Shown: positions 7,263 to 15,180 of the stretch, in pieces | Layout of the letters: every line of letters begins with the position of its first letter | Position numbering within the stretch: the stretch's first letter is position 1 | Assembly: GCA_014055495.1 (NCBI GenBank) | Contig: WIAG01000033.1 | Location: forward strand, 1 to 40,012 | Direction: 5' to 3' | DNA from: Nitrospira sp. CR1.2 | Lineage (GTDB): Bacteria; Nitrospirota; Nitrospiria; Nitrospirales; Nitrospiraceae | Length of the DNA stretch: 40,012 nt | The notes under the pieces: model-generated | The model's input: only the letters and a program-made list of their open reading frames with translations | Databases searched by the model: none | What the model was told of the DNA's origin: nothing | Translations under genes and position numbers: made by a program

Positions 7263-9134
7263 TCAGGAGTTGGCTGCGGATGGAAATTGTCGTCGATGGT
7301 TGCGGTTGGCAACCGATAGGGCAACACCACAGGCCTGCTTGACGGCGCTGCCGCCTTTCTTCTGTCCGAGTTCCAGGGCGGTGATTGCGGCCGGCGTGCC
7401 AAGTTTGCCGAGGGTGTCCGCCGCGAGCAGGGCCAGTTCTTCCTTCTTTTTGCGGTTCGTCCAGGACCATTCGGTCAGTAGACCCTGCCAGTAGGGGACG
7501 GCTTCGTCCCCGGCCGTATGTTTGATCGCCAGGTAGATGGCTCGTTTTTCCGCCGGGGACCGGTCATAGAAGTCATCCGCCGTGACAAAGGGAGCCCAGG
7601 CCGAAAATGGAGCCGCGTACTGTCCGCTGGCCAGCACCTTCATGGCAGTCAGGCGGACGGTTTCATCCCCGTCACCCAGCAGCGCGACTAGTTTGGTGCC
7701 GGTTCCCGACGGTCGAAGGGTCGCAAGGAGCCGCAAGGCTTCGCGGCGAACGGTCGCCTCAGGATGTCGCAACGTTTTCTCGACGTGATCGCCGAATCGC
7801 GGATCGTTCCATCGGGAGAGGAGCGTGAGCAGGTTGCGCACGTACGTCGGGCGCTTGTCCGTCAGGCCGCGAAGGATCGGTTCAGCATGGTCGCGCGCGG
7901 TCGTCTGCAGGGCTTCCATGATCACGGCTTGATGTGCCGGGGCATCCAACATTGCAAGGAGGGAACAGAGCCCGGGAACCGCTTCCGGCTTCATCATCAG
8001 CAGCAGCGTCATCAACCCGTCGGTTTTAGCCTGCGGTGCGCGGTTCAGATGTGCCCCGATGGCTTTCAGGCGCTCAGGGCGGTGCAGTCCATCGAACAGG
8101 CCGGCGACCTGTTGCGTGTGACTCTCCGAGAGATCGGGCCGAACGGTCTCTGCTTCCTGCAACATGGTCAGTACGGTTTCAAGCAGGGTCCATTCCCCCG
8201 CGCGGATCAACACATCGATGACGCTGTCCCAGACCTCGAATAGTTTGCTCAGTAAGGCCGGCGACGGTTCCGACGCCAGGACGGCCGTTAGGATATCGAG
8301 AATATAGGTGGTGGGATTACGTGCCGTTTCCTGTTGGATCTCTTGCGCGAGCATCTCAAGCTCCTGCTCGGAAACGTCGTATCCGACCAGGCTGGGCTGG
8401 AGTCGACGGTTCCGGCTTGCGCCGGTTCCGCCGGCGGATCCGCTCTCTGCCGTGCTTCTGTCCAGCTCGCTAGATCCGGAGGCGCCTTCGGTGTCGGCCG
8501 TTTTGTGAGCACGCTCGCGGTCGAGGAGTTCGCGCAATGATTCGACCGACAGGTTCATGTAGCCCTGGGTCTGCAGCTCGAGCTCGTCATGGCCGAACCC
8601 GGACGACCGCACCAGTTCCTCGGCGGTGACCACGGTGATCGTGTCGAGGTTCTTGGCCCATAACCGCGTCACAATGTCGTCGTCATCTTCCTGTTCGGCG
8701 GCTGGCTGTTCCGTCCCGGCCTCAGCGGCGGGTACGCCCCAGAGCGCATCGAGAAAGAAGGCGAGGTCTTCTTGCGTCAGTCCTTGGTGAAAGCTCAGTT
8801 CGCGAATGCCGTCCGAATACATCTTGAAGGCGAAGCTGTCTCCCGTGGCGTCACGCTCCGGCTCGTAGACAACCTCTTCCTTCAGAAATAATTGGTCACG
8901 TTGGACGAGGAGCGCGAGGTGGGTATGGTGTGCAAGGTGCTTGGTCAGATCGTCATAGAACTGCTGGAAGAACCGTTGTGCGACCGGATTCTTGGTCCCG
9001 TAGGTGCGGGCGGACTTCGCCGCCTTGTCGAGCAGCTTCAACAGTTGCTTCACTGCGGCGACCTCAGGATCGACCTGGGCTCGCGCAAGCTGGGCGAGTG
9101 GTGCGCCGTCCGGGATCGGGACTGTAGGTTCCAT
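7263..9134 (-). CDS. HEAT-repeat scaffold protein paired with the HD-GYP gene
   Basis: Large cytosolic protein of 623 residues. The N-terminal 120 residues form a helical module (LLKLLDKAAKSARTYGTKNP, then LFLKEEVVYE) that resembles the N-terminus of the downstream HD-GYP protein. A low-complexity acidic/Ser/Gly linker follows around residues 140-250. The C-terminal half carries repeated alpha-helical pairs of HEAT type, for example HPEATVRREALRLLATLRPSG and GDGDETVRLTAMKVLASGQY. HEAT solenoids usually bind proteins, so this may be a partner or regulator of the c-di-GMP enzyme made 17 nt downstream. There are no catalytic motifs. The start at 9134 is the first ATG, though its ribosome site is weak. 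Confidence 0.82.
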   Translation of the reverse strand: MEPTVPIPDGAPLAQLARAQVDPEVAAVKQLLKLLDKAAKSARTYGTKNPVAQRFFQQFYDDLTKHLAHHTHLALLVQRDQLFLKEEVVYEPERDATGDSFAFKMYSDGIRELSFHQGLTQEDLAFFLDALWGVPAAEAGTEQPAAEQEDDDDIVTRLWAKNLDTITVVTAEELVRSSGFGHDELELQTQGYMNLSVESLRELLDRERAHKTADTEGASGSSELDRSTAESGSAGGTGASRNRRLQPSLVGYDVSEQELEMLAQEIQQETARNPTTYILDILTAVLASEPSPALLSKLFEVWDSVIDVLIRAGEWTLLETVLTMLQEAETVRPDLSESHTQQVAGLFDGLHRPERLKAIGAHLNRAPQAKTDGLMTLLLMMKPEAVPGLCSLLAMLDAPAHQAVIMEALQTTARDHAEPILRGLTDKRPTYVRNLLTLLSRWNDPRFGDHVEKTLRHPEATVRREALRLLATLRPSGTGTKLVALLGDGDETVRLTAMKVLASGQYAAPFSAWAPFVTADDFYDRSPAEKRAIYLAIKHTAGDEAVPYWQGLLTEWSWTNRKKKEELALLAADTLGKLGTPAAITALELGQKKGGSAVKQACGVALSVANRNHRRQFPSAANS

Positions 9135-9284
9135 AAGAGTCAGTCGTATCGCGAGGCTGTGTCTTCGTCAAGAAAATAGCCGGTCTGCGCAGGGCTCGCG
9201 CGCGCGTCGTCAACGTCGGGGCGAGTCGATGATGGGGCGATGGCCAGGATTGCGTCGGTTCAGCCAGGACAGTAGAATCCCTCC

Positions 9285-9956
9285 ATGGCGTCTGCTTCGC
9301 GACTCCCGCTCATTCTTTGTTTCGGCGACAGCCTCACGGCCGGATACCAGGTGCCCAGCCCGTCGAATCCTGCTGCGGAGGACGCGCCCTATGGGCAGGT
9401 CTTGCAGGAGCGCCTGGGCCAACGGGGGCTGGTTGCGGTCAGTGCGGTGTGTGGCGAGGTGACCGGTGAAATGGTTCTTCGGTTTCGTGCCGCGGTCCTC
9501 GATCGCCGCCCTCAGGTGGTGATCGTCCTCGGGGGAACGAATGATCTCGGATGGAATGCCGATCCGGCTGAGATCATGCGCAACCTGCTCAAGATGTATG
9601 AGTTGGCGAGGGCGAATTCGATTGTGCCGGTTCCCGTGACCGTGCCGTCGATCCGGGTCGAACTGGGAGGAGAGAATCCGGAAGCTGCCGCCTGGCTTGC
9701 GCAACACATTCAGCGTCGTCAACGATTGAATGCGTTGATTACCGACTATGCCGTATCGAAAGGCCTTCGCTCCCTCGACCTCTTCACGGCGACGGTCGAA
9801 CCGAACTCCCTCATGCTCGCGCAGCCCTACTCGAACGACGGATTGCATCTCACGACCTCCGGCTACCGGCTGTTCGGCCAATTGGCCTATGAGCGCCTGT
9901 TTGCCGACGATTCGCTTCTACTCGATTCTTCCTCCTCGGGCGCGGCGAACCCATGA
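9285..9956 (+). CDS. SGNH/GDSL-family lipase or esterase
   Basis: Protein of 223 residues of the SGNH hydrolase superfamily. Block I is FGDSLTAGY with nucleophile Ser16, block III is GGTNDLG, and block V is DGLHLT with Asp185 and His188, so the catalytic set is complete. Such enzymes cleave acyl or acetyl esters and thioesters, as TesA or carbohydrate acetylesterases do; the substrate cannot be told from sequence. No clear signal peptide is present, in contrast to periplasmic TesA. The stop TGA overlaps the ATG of the thioredoxin-like gene (ATGA), so the two are translated together. It is divergent from the HEAT-repeat gene across a 150-bp gap. Confidence 0.92.
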   Translation: MASASRLPLILCFGDSLTAGYQVPSPSNPAAEDAPYGQVLQERLGQRGLVAVSAVCGEVTGEMVLRFRAAVLDRRPQVVIVLGGTNDLGWNADPAEIMRNLLKMYELARANSIVPVPVTVPSIRVELGGENPEAAAWLAQHIQRRQRLNALITDYAVSKGLRSLDLFTATVEPNSLMLAQPYSNDGLHLTTSGYRLFGQLAYERLFADDSLLLDSSSSGAANP

Positions 9957-10267
9957 TCGAAGAGGTGACGGATCGAACCTTCGCACGTGAGGTGGAGCAC
10001 GCGTCCATGCCGGTGCTGGTTGAGTTTTGGCAGCCTGGTTGCGCGCATTGCCTCGCGCTCTTGAGGCAGTTGGAGCTATTGCACGAAGAGTTGGGAACGA
10101 CCGTCAAGATTGTGAAGATGAACGTGCAGGAAAACTTCCAGATTCCCGCCGAGTTGGAGATCAGTTCCTTGCCTGCGCTCGCCTTGTTCGAGCGGGGAGT
10201 ATTCTCCCGGTTTATCGGCGGCATCGGGAAAAAGGACGAGATTCGACGGCAGCTGCCTCTTGCGTGA
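9953..10267 (+). CDS. Thioredoxin-fold protein with CAHC active site
   Basis: Protein of 104 residues with a complete thioredoxin fold: the VLVEFWQPGCAHC segment holds the redox pair Cys30 and Cys33, and the ISSLPALALFERG segment holds the cis-proline. The CAHC dipeptide differs from the CGPC of canonical thioredoxin and is closer to DsbA-like (CPHC) chemistry, suggesting a more oxidising potential. There is no signal peptide, so it is probably cytosolic. It overlaps the GDSL gene by 4 nt. The zwf gene converges from the other side 26 nt away, with no convincing terminator hairpin visible in the gap. Confidence 0.93.
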   Translation: MIEEVTDRTFAREVEHASMPVLVEFWQPGCAHCLALLRQLELLHEELGTTVKIVKMNVQENFQIPAELEISSLPALALFERGVFSRFIGGIGKKDEIRRQLPLA

Positions 10268-10293
10268 ACCCCAGACTCCGTACCCGGCTGTCC

Positions 10294-11838
10294 CTACAAA
10301 ATCCGCCAGCTCCGGCCGTCGTTCTGAATCATCCGTTCCGCTTCCACGGGGCCCCAGGTTCCGGCCGGATATTCCGGCAACCAGCGAAGTTTCTGTTGAG
10401 TCCACCCATCCAGAATTTTCGTGACCCAGTCCCAGGAGGCCTCCACCGCGTCGCGTCGCATGAAGCGTGAGGCATCGCCGGCCATCACATCCAGCAGCAA
10501 CCGTTCATAGGCTTCCGGGGAGGGGCAGCCGAAGACGTCGCTGTATTGGAAGTCCATCTCCACCGGATGGGTTTGCGCGCGGGTGCCGGGGACTCGCGAG
10601 ATGATGCGGAGCGACAGGCCTTCGTCCGGCTGAATCCGCAAGGTCAGCACATTGGCCGGTTGCGGTTGTGCCGGGTTCGCGTTGAAGAGAATCTGGGGAA
10701 TGTCCTTGAATTGCACGGCGACTTCGCTGGCGCGTTTCGGGAGGGCCTTGCCGGTGCGCAGGTAAAAGGGTACGCCGGACCAGCGCCAGTTTTCGACGAA
10801 CGCTTTGACCGCGACGTAGGTTTCCGTGATGGAGTTGGGATTCACCCCTTTCTCCCGACGGTAGCCAGGCACGGGCTGGTCATGTGCGGTGCCCTCTGCA
10901 TACTGTGCGCGAACCGTATACTGCGCGACATCCTGGCCCACGATGGGTCGAAGACAGCGCAGCACTTCCATCTTGGCATTTCGGACGACGTCGGGGTCGA
11001 GTGAATAGGGGGGCTCCATGGCGACGAGGCAGAGCAGTTGGAGCAGATGATTCTGAATCATGTCCCGCAACGCCCCGGCTTCCTCATAGTAGGTGGCTCT
11101 GGTTCCCACGCCTTCCGATTCGCTGACGGTGATCTGGACATGGTCGATGTATTTGTGATTCCAGATCGGTTCAAAAATGCTGTTGGCAAAACGGACGACC
11201 ATGAGATTCTGCACCGTTTCTTTTCCCAGGTAGTGGTCGATCCTGAAGATCTGGGATTCATCGAACACCTTCCCGGTCACTTCGTTGATCTCGCGCGCGG
11301 AGGCGAGATCGCGGCCCACCGGTTTTTCGACGATGATACGCGAGTAGGGGGAGGCGGTGCCGGCCGATGTTGCGAGTCCCGAATGAGCCAGTCCCTCACA
11401 GACGGAGGCGAAGGAACTGGGGGGAATGCTGAGATAAAAAATCCGGTTTCCCGGCAGGTGCATGTCCCGTTCGACTTGTTCAGCCTTGGCACGAAGCGCC
11501 TGGTAGGTCTGTGGATCTTCGTTTTCCCCTTGGATGTAAAACAGATGGGATTGAAAGGCCTCCCAGGTGTCCGGCACCAATGCCTGTCGCGAGTGTTTCA
11601 CGACCCCTTCCCGCACCAGGGTGCGGAACTCCTCGTCGGTCATCGGCTTGCGGCCCAGACCGATCACCGCATAGGTGGCCGGCAACAGCCCATCCAGTAG
11701 AAGATTGTAGACTGCCGGAATCAGGCGCCGACGGGCCAAGTCTCCGGAGCCGCCGAAAATGACCAGGGTGCATGGTCCAACGGGCGGCACGGATTCCGGC
11801 ACGGGTTTGCAATCAAGAGAAGTCGTCGGTGAGGACAT
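10294..11838 (-). CDS. zwf: Glucose-6-phosphate 1-dehydrogenase
   Basis: Oxidises glucose 6-phosphate to 6-phosphogluconolactone with NADP+, the first step of the oxidative pentose phosphate pathway. The protein of 514 residues has the Rossmann motif IFGGSGDLARRRL near the N-terminus and the family signature RIDHYLGKE with substrate-binding Lys and catalytic His. The rest matches typical G6PD (EPIWNHKYIDHVQITVSE and FYLRTGKALP). I choose the ATG at 11838; an upstream in-frame GTG at 11877 would overlap the end of gnd, and neither has a strong ribosome site. It follows gnd by 25 nt in the same orientation, so the two dehydrogenases of the pathway are made together. No 6-phosphogluconolactonase gene is adjacent. 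Confidence 0.97.
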   Translation of the reverse strand: MSSPTTSLDCKPVPESVPPVGPCTLVIFGGSGDLARRRLIPAVYNLLLDGLLPATYAVIGLGRKPMTDEEFRTLVREGVVKHSRQALVPDTWEAFQSHLFYIQGENEDPQTYQALRAKAEQVERDMHLPGNRIFYLSIPPSSFASVCEGLAHSGLATSAGTASPYSRIIVEKPVGRDLASAREINEVTGKVFDESQIFRIDHYLGKETVQNLMVVRFANSIFEPIWNHKYIDHVQITVSESEGVGTRATYYEEAGALRDMIQNHLLQLLCLVAMEPPYSLDPDVVRNAKMEVLRCLRPIVGQDVAQYTVRAQYAEGTAHDQPVPGYRREKGVNPNSITETYVAVKAFVENWRWSGVPFYLRTGKALPKRASEVAVQFKDIPQILFNANPAQPQPANVLTLRIQPDEGLSLRIISRVPGTRAQTHPVEMDFQYSDVFGCPSPEAYERLLLDVMAGDASRFMRRDAVEASWDWVTKILDGWTQQKLRWLPEYPAGTWGPVEAERMIQNDGRSWRIL

Positions 11839-11863
11839 GGGCTCGATCTTTCTTGGGTAAAGG

Positions 11864-12757
11864 TCAGCGGCGGACACTATGTCCGCCGAACGCGTTGCGC
11901 AAGGCCGCCAGCATTTTCTCCGCGAACGATTCTTCCTGCCGTGAACGAAAGCGGGTGAAGAGGGCCGCGGTCAGGGTCGGTACCGGCACGTCTTTGTCGA
12001 TCGCATCCTGAATCATCCATCGTCCTTCGCCGGAGTCCTGCACATATCCCTTCAGCTGCTCGAGTTTGGGGTCCTGCTTCAGGGCGCCGACGGCCAATTC
12101 GAGGAGCCAGGAACGGACGACGCTGCCATGCATCCACAAGTCGGCGACTTTGCCCAGGTCGAGGCGGTATTCGCTCTTCGCCATGAGTTCGAAGCCCTCG
12201 GCATAGCCCTGCATCATGCTGTACTCGATGCCGTTGTGTACCATCTTGACGTAGTGGCCGGCACCGTGGGCGCCCACATGGGCCCATCCCTGCTCGGGTG
12301 CCAACGTCTGAAAAATCGGTGTCAGTCGACGAACCGATTCCTGTTCGCCCCCGATCATCAAGCAATAACCGACCGTCAGTCCCCAGATGCCGCCGCTGGT
12401 GCCGACATCGACATAGTGAATGCCTCGCGTCTTCAGCTCGGCCGCGCGGCGTGTATCGTCATGGAAGCGGGTGTTGCCCCCGTCGATGATCGTATCGCCC
12501 GGTTGCAGCAGCGCGGCCACCGCTTGGATGGTCTCTTCGGTCGGCGCTCCGGACGGCACCATGATCCACACGGCGCGCGGCGCGGTCAGGTGCGAGACAA
12601 GGTCGCTCAGCGAGGTCGCGCCGATACATCCGGTATGCTCCGCCTGTGCGACGACGTCCGGCGCGCGGTCGTAGGCCACGATGCGGTGGTTGCTCTGCCG
12701 CAAGCGCGTCACCATGTTCATCCCCATCTTGCCCAGCCCGATAAATCCTAGTTCCAT
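11864..12757 (-). CDS. gnd: 6-phosphogluconate dehydrogenase, short form
   Basis: Oxidative decarboxylation of 6-phosphogluconate to ribulose 5-phosphate. The protein of 297 residues begins with the nucleotide-binding motif GFIGLGKMGMNM, has the VDVGTSGGIWG substrate-binding region and KMVHNGIEYSMMQGYAEG with the catalytic lysine, and ends without the long C-terminal extension. The short length is that of the tetrameric GndA-type enzymes, which often prefer NAD+, whereas the E. coli type is about 470 residues. An Asp (YDRAPD) at the end of the second beta strand also fits NAD+ use; cofactor choice remains an inference. GAGGA lies 7 nt upstream of the ATG. zwf follows by 25 nt. Confidence 0.96.
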   Translation of the reverse strand: MELGFIGLGKMGMNMVTRLRQSNHRIVAYDRAPDVVAQAEHTGCIGATSLSDLVSHLTAPRAVWIMVPSGAPTEETIQAVAALLQPGDTIIDGGNTRFHDDTRRAAELKTRGIHYVDVGTSGGIWGLTVGYCLMIGGEQESVRRLTPIFQTLAPEQGWAHVGAHGAGHYVKMVHNGIEYSMMQGYAEGFELMAKSEYRLDLGKVADLWMHGSVVRSWLLELAVGALKQDPKLEQLKGYVQDSGEGRWMIQDAIDKDVPVPTLTAALFTRFRSRQEESFAEKMLAALRNAFGGHSVRR

Positions 12758-12908
12758 AGGTCATCCTCTCTGGTGAGTCCCGGTGTGTGATGACTGGTCG
12801 TGAGTCGGCCTCGCGCGGCCTGTGGCGACGCCGGTTCGGCGGATGGCTGATGGTATCACGGTCCGGCAGGAACGCAAACACACGGCCGCCCTGCCGATGG
12901 CGGCCCTC

Positions 12909-13715
12909 TTAGTCCACGCGGGGCGGAAGGGGAATCTCGCGAAACAAGGTCTCGGCAAAGCGGCGACCGGCGGTCAGGCGGTCGTGCAGAGTCGCCGCGC
13001 TCAAAAACTGACCGGCCAGCTCTCCGAGCGCCGCGTCGCGGGAAGCCAGGAATCGCAGCGTATCGACCGGTGCCGTGAACCAGAGCCCACGAAGGCGAAA
13101 GAACGCCGACAGGCAGTCTTCAAAGAACAATTGCAGGAGATATTGCGCCGTGTTGGGCCGGTCCCGCAGGTCCTCCACCTTGCCTAGCCAGTGGAAACAT
13201 TCGGCCTTGAGGCGGATGCGCTCATGAATCCCTGCGGCCGGCGGGCCCTGGCGAAACCGCTGCGCGGCCTTGGCGATCAGTTGGGCGGCGACCTCTTCGT
13301 GGTCGTAGAGAATCCGTCCCTTCCGAAGCAACGGCGCCAGGCGGGGGGAATAGGCCAGATCCTCGGCCACCGTCTTGTGCTCGCCATACCGAATATCGAC
13401 CAACCGGTCTCCCACGCGGACCATTTCCTGCGCGTCGGCCGGGCCCTTGACCAGCACGATGAGATCGATGTCGCTGTGTGCCGTGACGGCGCGACGGGCG
13501 CCGGACCCGACCAGAATAATGCCGACCAAATCGCCCCCGCGTTTCGCGCGAATGTATTTCACGGCGCCTGTGACCGCGTCTTCATAGCCGGGCGGCGGGA
13601 CGGCGGGAGGCATCTCGGGCGGTTCGGGAATGTCGAGCAGCTCGGCCTTCAACTCTTCCGACGAAGGAAGGGTGGGTGGCGATTGCGGTGACACATCGGT
13701 CAGGTGTGAGTCCAT
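12909..13715 (-). CDS. Nucleotidyltransferase-domain protein
   Basis: Protein of 268 residues. After a proline-rich N-terminal tail (about residues 1-45) comes a polymerase-beta-like nucleotidyltransferase domain with the motif GSGARRAVTAHSDIDLIV, that is GS followed by DxD metal ligands. The C-terminal half is all helical and may be a HEPN-like or substrate-binding domain (AECFHWLGKVEDLRDRPNTA). Members of this superfamily transfer nucleotides to antibiotics, proteins or RNA, and MNT/HEPN pairs act as toxin-antitoxin systems. Here both parts sit in one chain and there is no clear toxin partner, so the role is open. It follows the small ORF by 18 nt and precedes gnd by 151 nt. Confidence 0.82.
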   Translation of the reverse strand: MDSHLTDVSPQSPPTLPSSEELKAELLDIPEPPEMPPAVPPPGYEDAVTGAVKYIRAKRGGDLVGIILVGSGARRAVTAHSDIDLIVLVKGPADAQEMVRVGDRLVDIRYGEHKTVAEDLAYSPRLAPLLRKGRILYDHEEVAAQLIAKAAQRFRQGPPAAGIHERIRLKAECFHWLGKVEDLRDRPNTAQYLLQLFFEDCLSAFFRLRGLWFTAPVDTLRFLASRDAALGELAGQFLSAATLHDRLTAGRRFAETLFREIPLPPRVD

Positions 13716-13733
13716 ATCTACCCTTCGACGTGG

Positions 13734-13961
13734 TCAGGCGGCCTGGACACGTCGTATCTGTTGTTCCAAGGTGCCGAGCCACGTGTCGAACGGCTGGTCG
13801 GCGTCCACAATAATCTCAAGTTTTCCATTAGGAAGTTTGCGGACGATTCCGGGACTCTCGGGGGAGAGGGGAATTTCCACCCACTCGCGATTGATGCCCA
13901 AGGTATCGGTCAGGTCGAGGATCCGGGTGATGTGTTGAAACGAGACGGCCTGCAGTGACAC
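13734..13961 (-). CDS. Small conserved-looking hypothetical protein, 75 aa
   Basis: Short protein, 75 residues, not recognised. It contains LPNGKLEIIVDADQPFDTWLGTLEQQI, a beta-hairpin followed by a helix, and looks like a small folded domain rather than noise. The start is GTG at 13961 with a GAGGG site 4 nt upstream at 13966-13970. It lies 18 nt before the nucleotidyltransferase gene in the same direction, which makes a two-gene unit likely. It could be an accessory or antitoxin-like partner of the nucleotidyltransferase, but nothing in the sequence proves this. Confidence 0.65.
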   Translation of the reverse strand: MSLQAVSFQHITRILDLTDTLGINREWVEIPLSPESPGIVRKLPNGKLEIIVDADQPFDTWLGTLEQQIRRVQAA

Positions 13962-14020
13962 TCATCCCTCTTTGTTTCGCGTCGCGTGAGTGCATTGTAT
14001 ATGAGGGGACAGGCGGGCTG

Positions 14021-15061
14021 TCAATGTGAAGAGGAGATAAGCACGCGTGTGATGGCGTCGGCTGCCTGCTCAATGGCCTTGGCCGACACGTCCAGGTGGG
14101 TGACGGCGCGACAGGTGTGCGCGCTCACGGCGTTCAGCAGAACGCCTTCCTGCCTGAGAGTCGCGACGAAGGCCGGCGCGGAAAGCCGAGGGCTACGTAG
14201 GTCGAAGAAGAGGATGTTCGTTTCCACTGCGGCGGGGTTGATGGAGACCGCCGGGATTTGCGCAAGCCGGTCTGCCAGCCGTTTCGCATGGGCATGGTCA
14301 TCCGCGAGCCGATGTACGTGGTGCTCCAACGCATACAGCCCCGCAGCCGCCAGAATCCCCGACTGCCGCATGGCGCCTCCATACATGCGCCGGAAGCGAC
14401 GCAGCCGTTCCAGCAGGGCAAGATCGTCGGTGGCGATCAACGACCCGGCCGGTGCACCCAATCCTTTGCTGAGACAAAAGGTGACCGTTTCAAAATGACG
14501 CGCGTAGTCGGCGGCGGCGATTCCGGACGCCACGACCGCATTGAACAGGCGGGCGCCGTCGAGGTGCATGGGCAATCCGTGGGCCTTGGCCACTGCGCGG
14601 ATGGATTGGATGGTCGCCAGCGGGTAGATGGTCCCGCCCCCGGCATTGTGCGTATTCTCAATGCAGATCAATGCGGTTTGAATACTGTAGGGATCGGTGG
14701 GGCGTATGGCCGCTTCGACCTGCTCCGCAGTCATGAGGCCTTGCCGGCCGGTGATCCAGTGGAGTTGAACTCCCGCCAGCGCGGCCGCTGCACCCTGTTC
14801 ATAGCGGATGATATGGCACTGACCTTCAACGATTACTTCACGTCCTGGCTCGGCCTGCGCCCGGAGGCAGAGTTGATTGCCGAGGGTGCCTGAAGGCACG
14901 AACAGCGCGGCACGTTTTCCCACGAGGGCGGCGCCGGCCTCCTGCAACCGGTTGACTGTGGGGTCCTCCCCGTAAATGTCATCGCCCACCTCGGCGCGAG
15001 CCATGGCCTCGCGCATGGCGGGGGAGGGTTTGGTGACCGTATCGCTACGCAGGTCGATCAT
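14021..15061 (-). CDS. ltaE: Low-specificity L-threonine aldolase
   Basis: PLP enzyme of fold type I that splits L-threonine or L-allo-threonine to glycine and acetaldehyde. The protein of 346 residues starts with MIDLRSDTVTKPS, the signature N-terminus of the family. It has EVGDDIYGEDPTV, the HLDGARLFNA segment with the PLP-binding Asp, and the Schiff-base lysine Lys199 in SKGLGAPAGS. The length is normal. It runs in the same direction as the small ORF and nucleotidyltransferase gene but is separated from them by 59 nt. The transporter gene diverges upstream across a 119-bp gap. Confidence 0.95.
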   Translation of the reverse strand: MIDLRSDTVTKPSPAMREAMARAEVGDDIYGEDPTVNRLQEAGAALVGKRAALFVPSGTLGNQLCLRAQAEPGREVIVEGQCHIIRYEQGAAAALAGVQLHWITGRQGLMTAEQVEAAIRPTDPYSIQTALICIENTHNAGGGTIYPLATIQSIRAVAKAHGLPMHLDGARLFNAVVASGIAAADYARHFETVTFCLSKGLGAPAGSLIATDDLALLERLRRFRRMYGGAMRQSGILAAAGLYALEHHVHRLADDHAHAKRLADRLAQIPAVSINPAAVETNILFFDLRSPRLSAPAFVATLRQEGVLLNAVSAHTCRAVTHLDVSAKAIEQAADAITRVLISSSH

Positions 15062-15180
15062 GAACGAGGAGATCTCCCGATGGGCTGGTGCTGCAACACG
15101 ATGTGCTCGCGCGGCATTGTAGCAAATTTTCTTCGTACGTGGGATCGTGGGCCTGGTAGACTGCGCCCACTCGGAATTCC

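Noticed and set aside
10268-10293. Rho-independent terminator between the converging thioredoxin-like and zwf genes
   Set aside because: The 26-bp gap has no stable stem followed by a T run.
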